Shown piece after piece: positions 1-8,440 of a stretch of DNA of 57,191 nucleotides (positions are counted from its first letter, which is position 1; every line of letters begins with the position of its first letter). Below the pieces are notes generated by a model. That model saw nothing but the letters and a program-made list of their open reading frames with translations. It made no database searches and was not told where the DNA came from. Position numbers and translations under genes: made by a program. Origin of the DNA: an uncultured Bacilli bacterium (lineage in GTDB: Bacteria; Bacillota_I; Bacilli_A; RFN20; CAG-449); assembly GCA_944332075.1 (NCBI GenBank), contig CALVJL010000009.1, positions 1 to 57,191 of the forward strand, in the 5' to 3' direction.

Positions 1-77
1 TTCCTATTCAAATTATATTTACTTTTAATTAATTATTTTTATACTTTTTCCTGTCTACTTGACAAGGAGCAGTTCAA
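1..77. mobile_element. Left terminal inverted repeat, probable IS3/IS150-type insertion sequence end
   Basis: These 77 bases are the exact reverse complement of the last 77 bases of the window; the next base on each side no longer matches. Read outward to inward, the element tip is TGAACTGCTCC followed by AAGTAGACAGG, a 5'-TG...CA-3' edge of the kind seen in IS3-family (IS150 group) elements. No transposase is present because the window ends inside the element. The edge lies 22 bases past the stop codon of the lipoprotein gene. Family assignment rests on the shape of the tip only. Confidence 0.65.
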
Positions 78-98
78 ATTGAATAGTCCTTTATTTTT

Positions 99-2513
99 TT
101 ATTTAATATCGATACGAGTTGATATACCTGATAACGTCATTTCATAGAAGTGACCATCTCCTACAACACCTCCGTTACCATAACTATAATAATATATCTT
201 ATTATTTAGATAAGTTAAATTATATGCGTAAGTATTATCTGCTACTATGGTATTTTTATTAGTTTCTAAATTGAATTTACTTATTGAATAGTCACCAATA
301 ACATCATTAAAGTAATAAATTTCATTACCGACTATGGTAAATGATGTCGGATCGCAATCATTATCATAAATATCTTTAACTTCATTCGTTGTTATATCAT
401 AACTAGACAAGCATTTGCTCGTATAACCTATTCCGTATAGTCTTCTAAAATAGATTTTATTACCTAAAAATTCAAAATATGATGTTCGGCAATCTTCATA
501 TTTGATCGGTTTAGCATCAGAAGTATTTAGATCTAGTGAGTATAGGTAACCATGATTATATAATCCAGAATCTTGAATAAAATAGAGTTTACCATCATGA
601 ACTCTTAAATTATAAGTTTCTTCATCGTAAATAACCTGATTGTTACTGCCATCTAAATTCATACTATTCAAAGTGTTTGAACCAGTATAATTAACGTAAT
701 AAATTTTATCGTTATAAATCTCTAATTCGCCGCAATCGTCTTCGGAAATTAATTCAGGTTCTCCACCATTTTCGATGTCGAGACGATATAAATCCTTATT
801 GATAAAATATGATACTTGACGATAATAGAGATAATTTTTATAAATATATAGGTCGTCAACACTGCTAGAAACTACTCTTATATTCTCTCCAGTTTTAGTG
901 TTATAGCAATATAAATTTCCATCATCGTATTGGTTTTGATAATAAATACTACCTTTATAAGTGGCAACTGCACCTTTGCTAGCTAATAAATTGCGTTCCT
1001 CAGGAATAACAAAATCACTTAATAAATCTTTTACTTTCCCAGTTTGAATATCACAAGAATATAACTTTTTATCGAAAGTACGATAGAAATATAAATTTCC
1101 ATTAAAGTAATATAAAGAGCTTAATTCATATTCTTCCTCAGTATCAGAAATTACCTTGGTTCCTGGTAAAGATGAATCGTTACTCAATAATGTTGAAACT
1201 TTATATATTCCTTTACCGATTAAAGTCGAATTGACTAAATCAACATTAACATAATATAAATCATCTCCAACAAGAGTTAAGTATTCTCCAGCATCAGATG
1301 TCAATTTTGTTAATTTACTGTTTGCAATATTATATTTAGCTATATAATCGCCGGTAAGATTATTGATAGTAAAATATAGAACTCCATTTCCAGCGACTAG
1401 ATTATTAATTTTTTCATCAATCACTAATGTCGGTGATTGAATAGTTTCGCTATCTTTGGTGATGGAAGATAATTTCTTTGAATTCTTTCCATCTGCAAAA
1501 TATATTTTATCTCCTAAGCATTGTAAATAATAAGCTTTGCCATCGTAAATTCTTTTGGTAACTACAACATCATTCTCAATTGATAACCGATAAATACCAT
1601 TATTTTTCCCTAGCAGAGAATTAATTGCATAATACAAATTTGTTCCGTCACTAATAATGTATTCAGCATTAGCTGAAACGATTTGCACAGCTTTAGTGCT
1701 AACACCATCAATTCTAACAATTGATGGAGAGAGTAATGAATCACTCCTATAATATAGATAATTGCCTACTCTTGTGAAATACTGAGCTTTGTTGTTATTG
1801 ACTTTAGTAACACTGGTTGAATCATAGGTGTATAAGCGATCCTTATCTAATGCGTTTTGAAAATAGATCTTTCCTCCATAGTAAGTTATAAAACGCTCTT
1901 CTTCCTTGGCTTTGATAGTCGCCTGGCAAGTTAACACTAATGTATTATAGTTTTTATTTTCAATCGTGGCTTGAATAGTGTATTGACCTGGCTCTTGAAT
2001 TGAATTAGTAATTGATTCATCTTCTAGACATTTATATGTCACAGTAGAACCTTGAGGTAAGTTTCCAGTTATCGTTACTAGATGAGGATTTCCATCGTAT
2101 TCTATTGTTACATCTTTTAAACTAATTCCTTCAAAATCAGCTTTAATAATGCTTAATGTCGCGGTTAATGTTTCAGTAATATATCCTTCTTTAGATATTG
2201 TTGCGTCGATCTCATATTCACCAACGTCTTTAAAAGAATTTTCGCTACTATATGTTACTTTCGCGCCGTCTATAACGTTTTCAACAACTAAAGAATGGAA
2301 GTTTCCATCATATACAATAGTTTCATCTTCAAATAATAAGTTTTCAAATTCAAGTAACTTTATTTCGCTTGAATTGTTATTTGATATAGCTGAACTAGTA
2401 TTGTTAGTTATGCTAGAGGTTGTTGAAGTTTGTTGAAAAGAAGTTGTGCCTTGACCTCCACAAGAAAATAGTAATACGGCTAAACTTAAAATCATTATTT
2501 TTTTTCTTTTCAT
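99..2513 (-). CDS. Surface lipoprotein with two Ig-like repeats and a beta-propeller-like (DUF5050-type) region
   Basis: Encodes about 804 residues. I start at the ATG at 2513 rather than nine codons upstream, because AAAGGAG lies just before it and it begins directly with a lipoprotein signal: basic MKRKK, a hydrophobic stretch and the lipobox LLFSC. A Ser/Thr/Asn-rich linker follows, then two repeats sharing a YDGN motif and a DVGEYEI/EPGQYTI motif (about residues 60-200), which resemble MBG/YDG-type bacterial Ig-like modules. The remaining ~600 residues repeat short patterns such as YYxN, KIYYxN and LYxYD, typical of DUF5050-like six-bladed propellers. It is probably membrane-anchored outside the cell and may bind a ligand; no catalytic motif was seen. 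It lies 20 bases downstream of a small HTH gene and may be cotranscribed with it. Confidence 0.85.
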   Translation of the reverse strand: MKRKKIMILSLAVLLFSCGGQGTTSFQQTSTTSSITNNTSSAISNNNSSEIKLLEFENLLFEDETIVYDGNFHSLVVENVIDGAKVTYSSENSFKDVGEYEIDATISKEGYITETLTATLSIIKADFEGISLKDVTIEYDGNPHLVTITGNLPQGSTVTYKCLEDESITNSIQEPGQYTIQATIENKNYNTLVLTCQATIKAKEEERFITYYGGKIYFQNALDKDRLYTYDSTSVTKVNNNKAQYFTRVGNYLYYRSDSLLSPSIVRIDGVSTKAVQIVSANAEYIISDGTNLYYAINSLLGKNNGIYRLSIENDVVVTKRIYDGKAYYLQCLGDKIYFADGKNSKKLSSITKDSETIQSPTLVIDEKINNLVAGNGVLYFTINNLTGDYIAKYNIANSKLTKLTSDAGEYLTLVGDDLYYVNVDLVNSTLIGKGIYKVSTLLSNDSSLPGTKVISDTEEEYELSSLYYFNGNLYFYRTFDKKLYSCDIQTGKVKDLLSDFVIPEERNLLASKGAVATYKGSIYYQNQYDDGNLYCYNTKTGENIRVVSSSVDDLYIYKNYLYYRQVSYFINKDLYRLDIENGGEPELISEDDCGELEIYNDKIYYVNYTGSNTLNSMNLDGSNNQVIYDEETYNLRVHDGKLYFIQDSGLYNHGYLYSLDLNTSDAKPIKYEDCRTSYFEFLGNKIYFRRLYGIGYTSKCLSSYDITTNEVKDIYDNDCDPTSFTIVGNEIYYFNDVIGDYSISKFNLETNKNTIVADNTYAYNLTYLNNKIYYYSYGNGGVVGDGHFYEMTLSGISTRIDIK

Positions 2514-2533
2514 TTTTCTTTCTCCTTTTAATA

Positions 2534-2740
2534 TCAACACTCAATATCATCTAATAATAAAAAATCGTATGAAACTTCAAAAATTTTTACTAATTTATCA
2601 AGATTGGTTTTACTTGGCCATGATAAATTGCATTCCCATTTGTATATTGTTTGTCGTGAAACATTAAGTATTTCAGCCAGAGATTCTTGAGACAATCTTT
2701 TTTCTTTGCGAAGATAAATAATTTTTTCACCAAGGCTCAT
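2534..2740 (-). CDS. Small XRE-family HTH regulator
   Basis: Encodes a 68-residue protein that is almost only a Cro/C1-type helix-turn-helix. The motif LSQESLAEILNVSRQTIYKW at about residues 17-36 is the classic recognition unit. The C-terminus (VSYDFLLLDD) matches small XRE regulators lacking a dimerisation domain. A G-rich ribosome site (GGGGG) lies upstream. The lipoprotein gene starts 20 bases after its stop, so it may regulate that gene or its own promoter. Repeated ATGCAT boxes upstream are possible operators. It resembles regulators found with mobile or surface-protein loci; the target is not known. Confidence 0.85.
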   Translation of the reverse strand: MSLGEKIIYLRKEKRLSQESLAEILNVSRQTIYKWECNLSWPSKTNLDKLVKIFEVSYDFLLLDDIEC

Positions 2741-2766
2741 AATATGTTAAATACCCCCAATCAATA

Positions 2767-2886
2767 ATGCATTTATATAATTATGCATCTAAAACATGCA
2801 AATAACCATAAACCACCAGTTAACATATTTATCTGCAACGTTTGAAAAAATACATAGAATAACCAGTTTTTAGATTATCATGCATA
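2767..2886. promoter_or_regulatory. Cluster of ATGCAT boxes, candidate operator
   Basis: ATGCAT occurs at 2767-2772 and 2783-2788, sixteen bases apart on an AT-only spacer. CATGCA follows at 2795-2800 and CATGCAT at about 2880-2886. The cluster lies between two minus-strand HTH genes and directly upstream of the first. Repetition of a palindromic hexamer next to a repressor-like gene suggests autoregulation, which is inference. Confidence 0.35.
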
Positions 2887-2948
2887 GATTAAATCATGGC
2901 ACTATTGATGAATAGGTCAAAAAAAATCCTAAAAAAAGATGCTATGAG

Positions 2949-3164
2949 CTAGAGCATCATAACATCTTTAATGCCAATTTCTAAAACAATAGCGATTTGC
3001 TCAACAACTGAAATTTTATCAATTCCCTTTTGAATCCACTTTCTTACTGTTCTGGCTTCAACTGAGCAATACTCGGCAAATTTTTCTTGAGTTAAATGCC
3101 TTTGTCTTAGAAGTTCTTTTAAGTTGCGACCAATCTTTTCTTGTAAGGTCACTGGCTGTGTCAT
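2949..3164 (-). CDS. Small XRE-family HTH regulator
   Basis: Encodes 71 residues with a helix-turn-helix at about residues 14-55. HLTQEKFAEYCSVEARTVRK supplies the two DNA-binding helices, followed by an isoleucine-rich helix (ISVEQIAIVLEIGIKDVM shape). AGGAGGATGAGG-type bases precede the ATG. It is separate from the other HTH gene by about 200 bases containing the ATGCAT boxes and faces away from the PH-domain gene at 3344. It is a probable transcriptional regulator with unknown target. Confidence 0.8.
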   Translation of the reverse strand: MTQPVTLQEKIGRNLKELLRQRHLTQEKFAEYCSVEARTVRKWIQKGIDKISVVEQIAIVLEIGIKDVMML

Positions 3165-3343
3165 TTAACCTCATCCTCCTTTGCGAGCTTGCGCTTTATG
3201 CTCTGGAGTGGATAAATGAACAAATTTATTATAGCAAATTTTAAAAGTTTTTTAGCCTAAAGGCTAATGATATTTAGGTATTTTTTTACCTTGACGGCTG
3301 AAATTTTGAGTGATATAAAAAAATTGTTTTATGGAGGTATATT

Positions 3344-3706
3344 ATGAGTGAAGTTATTCTTGAAGCAAGAAAATGCTTTTTATGGTTTCCAATTCGTTTC
3401 ACTAAATATAGCATAATTAAAAATTTTGATGATTATGAATTGGTGGTCAAAACAGGATTATTAAGTCAACGTGAAGAAAAAATGAAACTTTTCAAAATTA
3501 ACGATGTCGGATACGAAAGAACATTAGGTAATCTTATCTGTGGAGTCGGCAATATCTGTATTTCATCGTCTGATTCTTCGTCTAGAAGACTAACGATTTC
3601 TAAAATTAAAGGATTTCGTGATTTTGGAAAACAACTTGAAGATTTAGTTTATTCAGAACGTAAGAAGATGAATGTTAACTATTCTGAAACAAATATAGTT
3701 AGATAA
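3344..3706 (+). CDS. Small PH-like domain protein (bPH_2/DUF304 type)
   Basis: Encodes 120 residues starting after a GGAGG site (atggaggtatatt). The order FTKYSIIKNFDDYELVVKTG, then LLSQREEKMKLFKINDVGYE, then a glycine-rich turn and a KIKGFRDFGKQLEDLV helix matches the bacterial pleckstrin-homology-like fold: beta strands carrying a basic/hydrophobic alternation followed by a C-terminal helix. No transmembrane helix is obvious, unlike many DUF304 proteins, so it is probably soluble. Such proteins usually lack a known substrate. It stands alone between the HTH gene and a convergent pair, with a strong hairpin at its 3' end. Confidence 0.7.
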   Translation: MSEVILEARKCFLWFPIRFTKYSIIKNFDDYELVVKTGLLSQREEKMKLFKINDVGYERTLGNLICGVGNICISSSDSSSRRLTISKIKGFRDFGKQLEDLVYSERKKMNVNYSETNIVR

Positions 3707-3711
3707 AAATA

Positions 3712-3756
3712 AGATTAGAATCGATATTTGCAAAGTAATATCATTCTAATCTTTTT
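3712..3756. terminator. Bidirectional intrinsic terminator
   Basis: AGATTAGAAT plus GATATT pairs with AATATC plus ATTCTAATCT with one bulged base and an 8-base loop. TTTTT follows on the plus strand and an A-rich run precedes it, so it can serve both the PH-domain gene and the convergent membrane-protein gene whose stop lies inside it. Confidence 0.8.
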
Positions 3757-4489
3757 GTTTTTCTTCTTTTATCCATTCCATGAGATTTACATCAAAATAT
3801 CGCTTGATTTTTACTTTGTTTTCAATGCCAGAAAATAAAATTAAACTATAAGATCTATAAAATTTTTTTAGAAATAATGCACTTAAAAAAGTTAAAACGA
3901 TTAATGATATTTCAAGCAAAGTTATAATTGCCCGTACCCATTTAATTTGGTTAAGTGTGTATATGCCAGCAATGCTTAAAAACGAACCGATATAGCTGAT
4001 GATTCTGAAAATTTTGAATGAAACTTTTTCTCCGCTATTAAATATATATACTTTTGGATCAATTGTTACTGCTGAGAAAACTGTTTTTCGCTTGAAATCG
4101 AGCATTTCATTAGTTTTTGCAAGATTAATGAAACGCCATAAATTTACTAATAAAACTATAAAAAATAAATTTTCTAAAAATGACCAAGTTACGTAATATG
4201 TATAAAATATTGTGGAAAAAACTGTGTTAGCAAAATTGATCATTAAGCATAATGAAATAGTTATTATCGCTATAATTTTTTTCTTATAAAATGAAGTGTC
4301 ATCTAAGTTTGATATATAAAATTTATCAGACAAAATCAAAAAACCACGAAACTGGAGCTTTTCGCTTTCTGATAAATTATTTTTAGCTTTTTTACCATTA
4401 TCTAAAGAAGAAATTCTATCGTTTAATTCATCGATTTTTTTGTTTTGTTCCTTTAGATAATCTATGACACTTTTATCGTTTTCATCCAT
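3746..4489 (-). CDS. Uncharacterised four-helix membrane protein with N-terminal coiled coil
   Basis: Encodes 247 residues not recognised as a named family. Residues 1-35 are hydrophilic and heptad-like (LKEQNKKIDELNDRISSLD). Two hydrophobic hairpins follow: about residues 70-120 (KIIAIITISLCLMI and FIVLLVNLW) and about 165-210 (IISYIGSFLSIAGIY and LEISLIVLTFLSALFL). The C-terminal tail is basic. It follows the coiled-coil gene by only five bases, so the two are almost certainly cotranscribed and probably interact through their coiled coils. There is no separate ribosome site, which suggests translational coupling. Membrane effector-like partners of this shape occur in accessory regions, but no function can be assigned. 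Confidence 0.7.
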   Translation of the reverse strand: MDENDKSVIDYLKEQNKKIDELNDRISSLDNGKKAKNNLSESEKLQFRGFLILSDKFYISNLDDTSFYKKKIIAIITISLCLMINFANTVFSTIFYTYYVTWSFLENLFFIVLLVNLWRFINLAKTNEMLDFKRKTVFSAVTIDPKVYIFNSGEKVSFKIFRIISYIGSFLSIAGIYTLNQIKWVRAIITLLEISLIVLTFLSALFLKKFYRSYSLILFSGIENKVKIKRYFDVNLMEWIKEEKQKD

Positions 4490-4494
4490 AATTC

Positions 4495-5307
4495 TTATTT
4501 GTTATACAATTTTTCCTTTTCTTGTTCAATTAAATCTTTGGTGATATCCTTACCGCAGATGATTTTATAAATCAAAGAGTTGGCAATTCGATTTTCCGCA
4601 ACATAATCTTTTAAATCGGATAGCATGGATAAGGCTTTGTTTAATTTTATCTCTAAAGAATTCAGCTTAATTTCTTGTAATGTCTGTATTTGCTTTTGCA
4701 GTTCATTGTTTTGCTCTTCTAATGAAAGTAAATTAATTTTGTTAATAGATAATAATTTTTTGTATTTTGCAAGATCTTCATCTGACAAATTTTTAGAATC
4801 AACAACTTCTTTTAATTCATCTTTAAGATTTTTAATTGTTATGCGATATTGGTTATTTTCTTTTAGTGTTATACCAAATATTTGAAGATAGTATTCTTCA
4901 GAAAATGTCTCATTAAATTGTTTGTTTATGTATTTGAAATATGATTCCATAAAATTAAAATAGATTTTTTGATGATTAATAATAGTTTCTAATGATACGT
5001 TTTTCTCTTTTTTATGTTTGTGGTCGTTACTCTTTTTAATGTAGTCAATTAACTTATCATATGTATATTGATTTAGTTTTAGTTGGTCAAACAAAAATTC
5101 TCTTACTTCATTAGTTTTTATAATATAACCACAAGTTCTAGTATCGTCGTAATAAACATTATTAGCTTGGAGCATATGTTTTAATGAAGATTCAACAAGT
5201 GAAAGATAAGCATCATAAAAAGAGTTGCTTTGACTTTTGATGTTTCTTTCTAGTGTCTTATAACGTCTCCATAATTCTTCATTAAGCTCTTTTAATGATT
5301 CAAACAT
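4495..5307 (-). CDS. Uncharacterised soluble coiled-coil protein
   Basis: Encodes 270 residues beginning after AAAGGATT. The N-terminal ~150 residues are helical and contain a charged KKSNDHKHKKEKN segment, faintly like the conserved loop of DUF4145/HEPN-type helical domains; this is weak. Residues 150-235 form a long coiled coil (NLKDELKEVVDSKNLSDEDL and NNELQKQIQTLQEI). It is the first gene of a two-gene minus-strand unit with the membrane protein at 3746-4489. It borders the truncated transposase, so its promoter region may have been altered by the insertion. Function unknown. Confidence 0.7.
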   Translation of the reverse strand: MFESLKELNEELWRRYKTLERNIKSQSNSFYDAYLSLVESSLKHMLQANNVYYDDTRTCGYIIKTNEVREFLFDQLKLNQYTYDKLIDYIKKSNDHKHKKEKNVSLETIINHQKIYFNFMESYFKYINKQFNETFSEEYYLQIFGITLKENNQYRITIKNLKDELKEVVDSKNLSDEDLAKYKKLLSINKINLLSLEEQNNELQKQIQTLQEIKLNSLEIKLNKALSMLSDLKDYVAENRIANSLIYKIICGKDITKDLIEQEKEKLYNK

Positions 5308-5350
5308 AACTAAATCCTTTAATTTATTTTCATCTTTAAAATAATTATAA

Positions 5351-6727
5351 TTTAATCAAATAATATATTCATTTATTTTTTATTCATTATTTGAAGGAAC
5401 TAAAAAAATTATCGATATCAATGATAAGGTTCTTTATTATGACTGTACAAATTTTTATTTTGAAACCGAACAAGCTGATGAAGATGTTTTAGACGATGAA
5501 GGAGAGATTCTTCGTTGGGGTTTAAGAAAATATGGTTTAAGCAAAGAACATAGACCTAATCCAATCGTTCAAATGGGATTATTTACTGATGCCAATGGAG
5601 TGCCTATTTCCTATGAACTTTATCATGGAAACAACAACGAGCAAAATACAGTTATCCCCTTAGAAGATAGAATGATAAAAGATTATGGAACATCACAGTT
5701 TATTTATTGTTCAGATGCTGGTTTAGGTAGTCTAGACAATCGTTTTTTTAATGTTTTAGGTAATAGAAACTATATAGTTACTCATTCTTTAAAGAATACA
5801 GCTAAAGAAGAAGTTGATTTAATGATGAAAGATTCAAACTGGAAAATTTTATCATTTGATTCAAAAGACGAATTAAAAGACAAAAATGTATCTATTGAAA
5901 AATTTAAAAATGTCTGGAGCAAGAAAGTTAAGGGAGAAAAATTAACTCCAAAAGAAATTTTATTAACTAATTATGATATGGTTTATAAAGTCTTTCCGTT
6001 AAAGAGAAAAATACCTGCGAATTTCTTAAAAAAACAAAATATTAAATTATTAAAAGATATTGAATTAGAAGAAACTATCTATATTACCTTTTCAATATCA
6101 AACTATTTTTATCAAAGTGATATCTTCAATCAGCAGCTTGCAAGAGCAGGTGACATTGTTGAAAAGAATAAACCTATTGGAAGAAAAGGGCCTAATGATC
6201 CAGGAAGATTAGTTAAGAATCAAGCCTATACTAGTGAAGGCGAGGTAGCGACAGAAAGTATTAATTTTATTGATGAAAAGAAGGTCGAAAAAGAAAAAAG
6301 ATTTCATGGCTTTTATGCTTTAGCAACTAGCCTAGATTATCCTGTTGAAGACCTTTTAAGAATTAATGCTTCACGTTGGAAAATAGAACAATCCTTTAGA
6401 ATCTTAAAGACAGATTTTGAAGCAAGACCAGCTTTTGTTTACACAGAGTCTAACCTAAGAGGACATTTTGCCATCTGTTATATAGCATTATTGCTTTATA
6501 GAATTATAGAAGAATTATTTAAGAAAACAGGTAAGCATTTTACAACAAGGCAGATTTTAACAACTCTTAGAAATATGAAGGTTTTGGAAGCATATGAAAA
6601 AAAGGCTTTTATCTCTGCTTATACAAGTTCAACTGTTTTAGATGCATTAGAGGAAACATTTAAATGTGGGTTTGACAAGAAAAAACTTAAGCCTTCCTAC
6701 TTAGAAAGATTAGTAAAAAAGAACTAA
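5351..6727 (+). pseudogene. 5'-truncated IS1634/IS4-type DDE transposase
   Basis: An open frame without an in-frame ATG runs from 5351 into the ATG at 5573 and ends at 6727. Homology-like text begins near 5400. The upstream part carries LYYDCTNFYFE, whose Asp (codon 5441) is the first catalytic acid. Counting from the ATG at 5573, D48 lies in YCSDAGLGS and E272 in RWKIEQSFRILK, completing the DDE triad of IS1634-like transposases. Full-length relatives are usually well over 500 residues, so about 100-200 N-terminal residues containing DNA-binding parts are missing. Starting translation at 5573 would also drop the first Asp. The element is therefore probably dead. The IS1634 group is well known in Mollicutes. 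Confidence 0.85.
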
Positions 6728-6805
6728 AAAAGTAAAAATTTTACCACGTATTACTATATTTGATATGTGTTAACTGAAAAACTTGGGATTATACACCATA
6801 ATTTT

Positions 6806-6832
6806 TAAAAAATCCTCTTTTTGAGGTTTTTT
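6806..6832 (+). terminator. Intrinsic terminator downstream of the transposase remnant
   Basis: CCTC pairs with GAGG around a T5 loop, extended by an A-run before and a T6 run after (aatcctctttttgaggtttt). It lies about 80 bases after the transposase stop codon. Confidence 0.6.
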
Positions 6833-6833
6833 C

Positions 6834-7140
6834 GTCGTGGTTTTATGGTATATCAATTTATTGAAAAAAATATTAATTTAATACTTGATTTTCCTTATCT
6901 AATTTTTTGTGCCAAAATTAGCAAAATTTAGCAGTTATTTAACATAAATTGAGCATAAGCGACTTAGCATCCTATCCTTCGTTTGTGAAGTTTTAGCGCG
7001 TGATTTTGCACTAAAAACTTTTTATAGCACAATAACCTTTTTGTCGCACAAAAAACTTTCTATTCTTTTTGAGAAAAAATCTCGTCAAAGTTCTACGAAA
7101 ATATCGAAATTTAACCTTGTTTATGTTAAAATAATGATAA
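6834..7140. other. AT-rich spacer without a recognisable gene
   Basis: No reading frame with a credible start or family resemblance was seen on either strand. The right end (TTGTTTATGTTAAAATAATG near 7118-7137) contains a possible -10 element for the HTH gene at 7158, but the -35 is poor. Confidence 0.5.
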
Positions 7141-7157
7141 CCATTTGAGGTGACCAT

Positions 7158-7352
7158 ATGTTTGATTATGCAAAGAAAATAAGAGAATACCGTGAAAGAA
7201 AATGCTTAACGCAAGAGGAATTAGCTAAAATATTAAATGTTAGCTATGTTTCTGTTTGCAGATGGGAAACAGGTAGATTTGAACCAACTATGGATACCAA
7301 GAAAAAACTTGTCGCTCTCTTTAATGAGATAGGCATGAAATTAGATGTTTAA
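7158..7352 (+). CDS. Small XRE-family HTH regulator
   Basis: Encodes 64 residues starting after TGAGGTGACC. The motif LTQEELAKILNVSYVSVCRW at about residues 17-36 is a typical Cro/C1 helix-turn-helix, followed by a short helix ending MKLDV. A second gene appears to have followed: GAGGGGAT precedes an ATG at 7367 with codons reading MDNKKEITLP, but within about ten codons the sequence runs into the reversed methyltransferase fragment. The regulator has therefore probably lost its operon partner through a rearrangement. The target is unknown. Confidence 0.8.
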   Translation: MFDYAKKIREYRERKCLTQEELAKILNVSYVSVCRWETGRFEPTMDTKKKLVALFNEIGMKLDV

Positions 7353-7383
7353 GAGGGGATATTAAAATGGATAACAAAAAAGA

Positions 7384-7551
7384 GATAACTTTACCAAAAA
7401 AGCTATCTTTCTTTTCATAAGTTATTTCAATTAATGCTTCTTCTTCAGGCAAGAGATTATCGATAAAACCAATTTTATCTTGATATTTAACCACACCCTT
7501 GCCGTCAAAAGTTAAATCATAGCAATTAACCGTGGCCTGTTTATTTGCCAT
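7384..7551 (-). pseudogene. 5' fragment of an RlmD/RumA-type 23S rRNA methyltransferase gene (TRAM domain), copy A
   Basis: A GGAGG site precedes the ATG at 7551. The first ~55 codons read as a TRAM domain: YDLTFDGKGVVKYQDKIGF, NLLPEEEALIEITYEKKD and SFFGKVI. TRAM is the RNA-binding N-terminus of the SAM-dependent uracil-5 methyltransferases RlmD/RumA, which are usually above 400 residues. After GKVI the frame runs into sequence antisense to the HTH gene, so the catalytic part is absent. A diverged second copy of the same segment lies at 13900-14048 in the same orientation, on the far side of the GC-rich block. Confidence 0.75.
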
Positions 7552-7726
7552 TTAATTTTCCTCCATAATTTAAAAACAGCTAAAATAAAATTAAAAGTAA
7601 ATCAACAAAGCTATTTTAACATAAGACTATCAAAGTTAGAGATTAGCTTTAAAAAAAGATTTATATAAAATAATAATTCCAAGAAAATTATTTTTGTGCT
7701 AGACTATTATCGGATAGGAAAATGAA

Positions 7727-8440
7727 ATGGTCAATATAATTATAATAGAAGATTCGGAAGAAGATTATAAATATCTTGCGAACGCTATTCACAGATATTC
7801 GGAGCAGAGCGGAGAAGTATTTTCAATCAAGCGATATATCAGCGCGCTAATTTTTCTGAACGAATACAAGGCGGATGCGGATATAATATTTATGGATATA
7901 GAACTTACTGATATAAATGGCGTACTTGCAAGCGAAAAGTTGAGAACTCGCGATTCGAGCGTTGCGCTGGTGTTTGTTACAAACTTTGCTCATCTCGCCA
8001 TAAAAGGGTATTCCGTTTCAGCGGCTGATTTTATCGTAAAACCTGTAAACTATTATAAACTTTCCGCGCTACTGACAAAACTTATCAAAAATATAAAGGT
8101 CAACTGTGACGATTATATAACCATTTCTACAGCAGGTGGCTTCGAGCGGATAAGTTTGATTCGGATTTTGTTTATCGATGCAGAGGCGCACCGTATCACG
8201 TTCCACCTTTCTGATAAGGAAGTGACTTATTCTGGCACGCTCACAGCATGCGAAAAATTACTGCCGCAACAAAGTTTTGTGCGCTGCTATCAAAGTTATA
8301 TCGTAAATATAAAATATGTGGAAAGTTGCAGTGGGGAGGAACTCACCCTTACCGACGGCTCAAAGATCCCCATCAGTCGTTTGAGAAAAAAGGAAGTAAT
8401 GCAAAAACTTTCGTCATATTTCACTCGTGGAAAGGTATAA
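7727..8440 (+). CDS. LytTR-type response regulator
   Basis: Encodes 237 residues. The N-terminal receiver domain has the acidic pair in IIIEDSEED, phospho-acceptor D57 in FMDIEL, and K105 in DFIVKPVN. Residues 135-235 form a LytTR DNA-binding domain (FVRCYQSYIVNIKYVESCSG, then LTLTDGSKIPISRLRKKEV). It belongs to the AgrA/VirR-like class that binds imperfect direct repeats near promoters. Its stop codon directly abuts the ATG of the sensor kinase, so the pair forms one two-component system. The likely targets are the lipoprotein and GH3 genes immediately downstream, which is inference from context. Codon use matches the GC-rich block. Confidence 0.92.
   Translation: MVNIIIIEDSEEDYKYLANAIHRYSEQSGEVFSIKRYISALIFLNEYKADADIIFMDIELTDINGVLASEKLRTRDSSVALVFVTNFAHLAIKGYSVSAADFIVKPVNYYKLSALLTKLIKNIKVNCDDYITISTAGGFERISLIRILFIDAEAHRITFHLSDKEVTYSGTLTACEKLLPQQSFVRCYQSYIVNIKYVESCSGEELTLTDGSKIPISRLRKKEVMQKLSSYFTRGKV

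Noticed and set aside
1-77. Terminal inverted repeat as telomere of a linear plasmid or phage
   Set aside because: The tip resembles an IS3/IS150-type end, the length equals a usual assembly overlap, and the window carries chromosomal genes (topB, xth, pepC) with no replication or terminal-protein genes.
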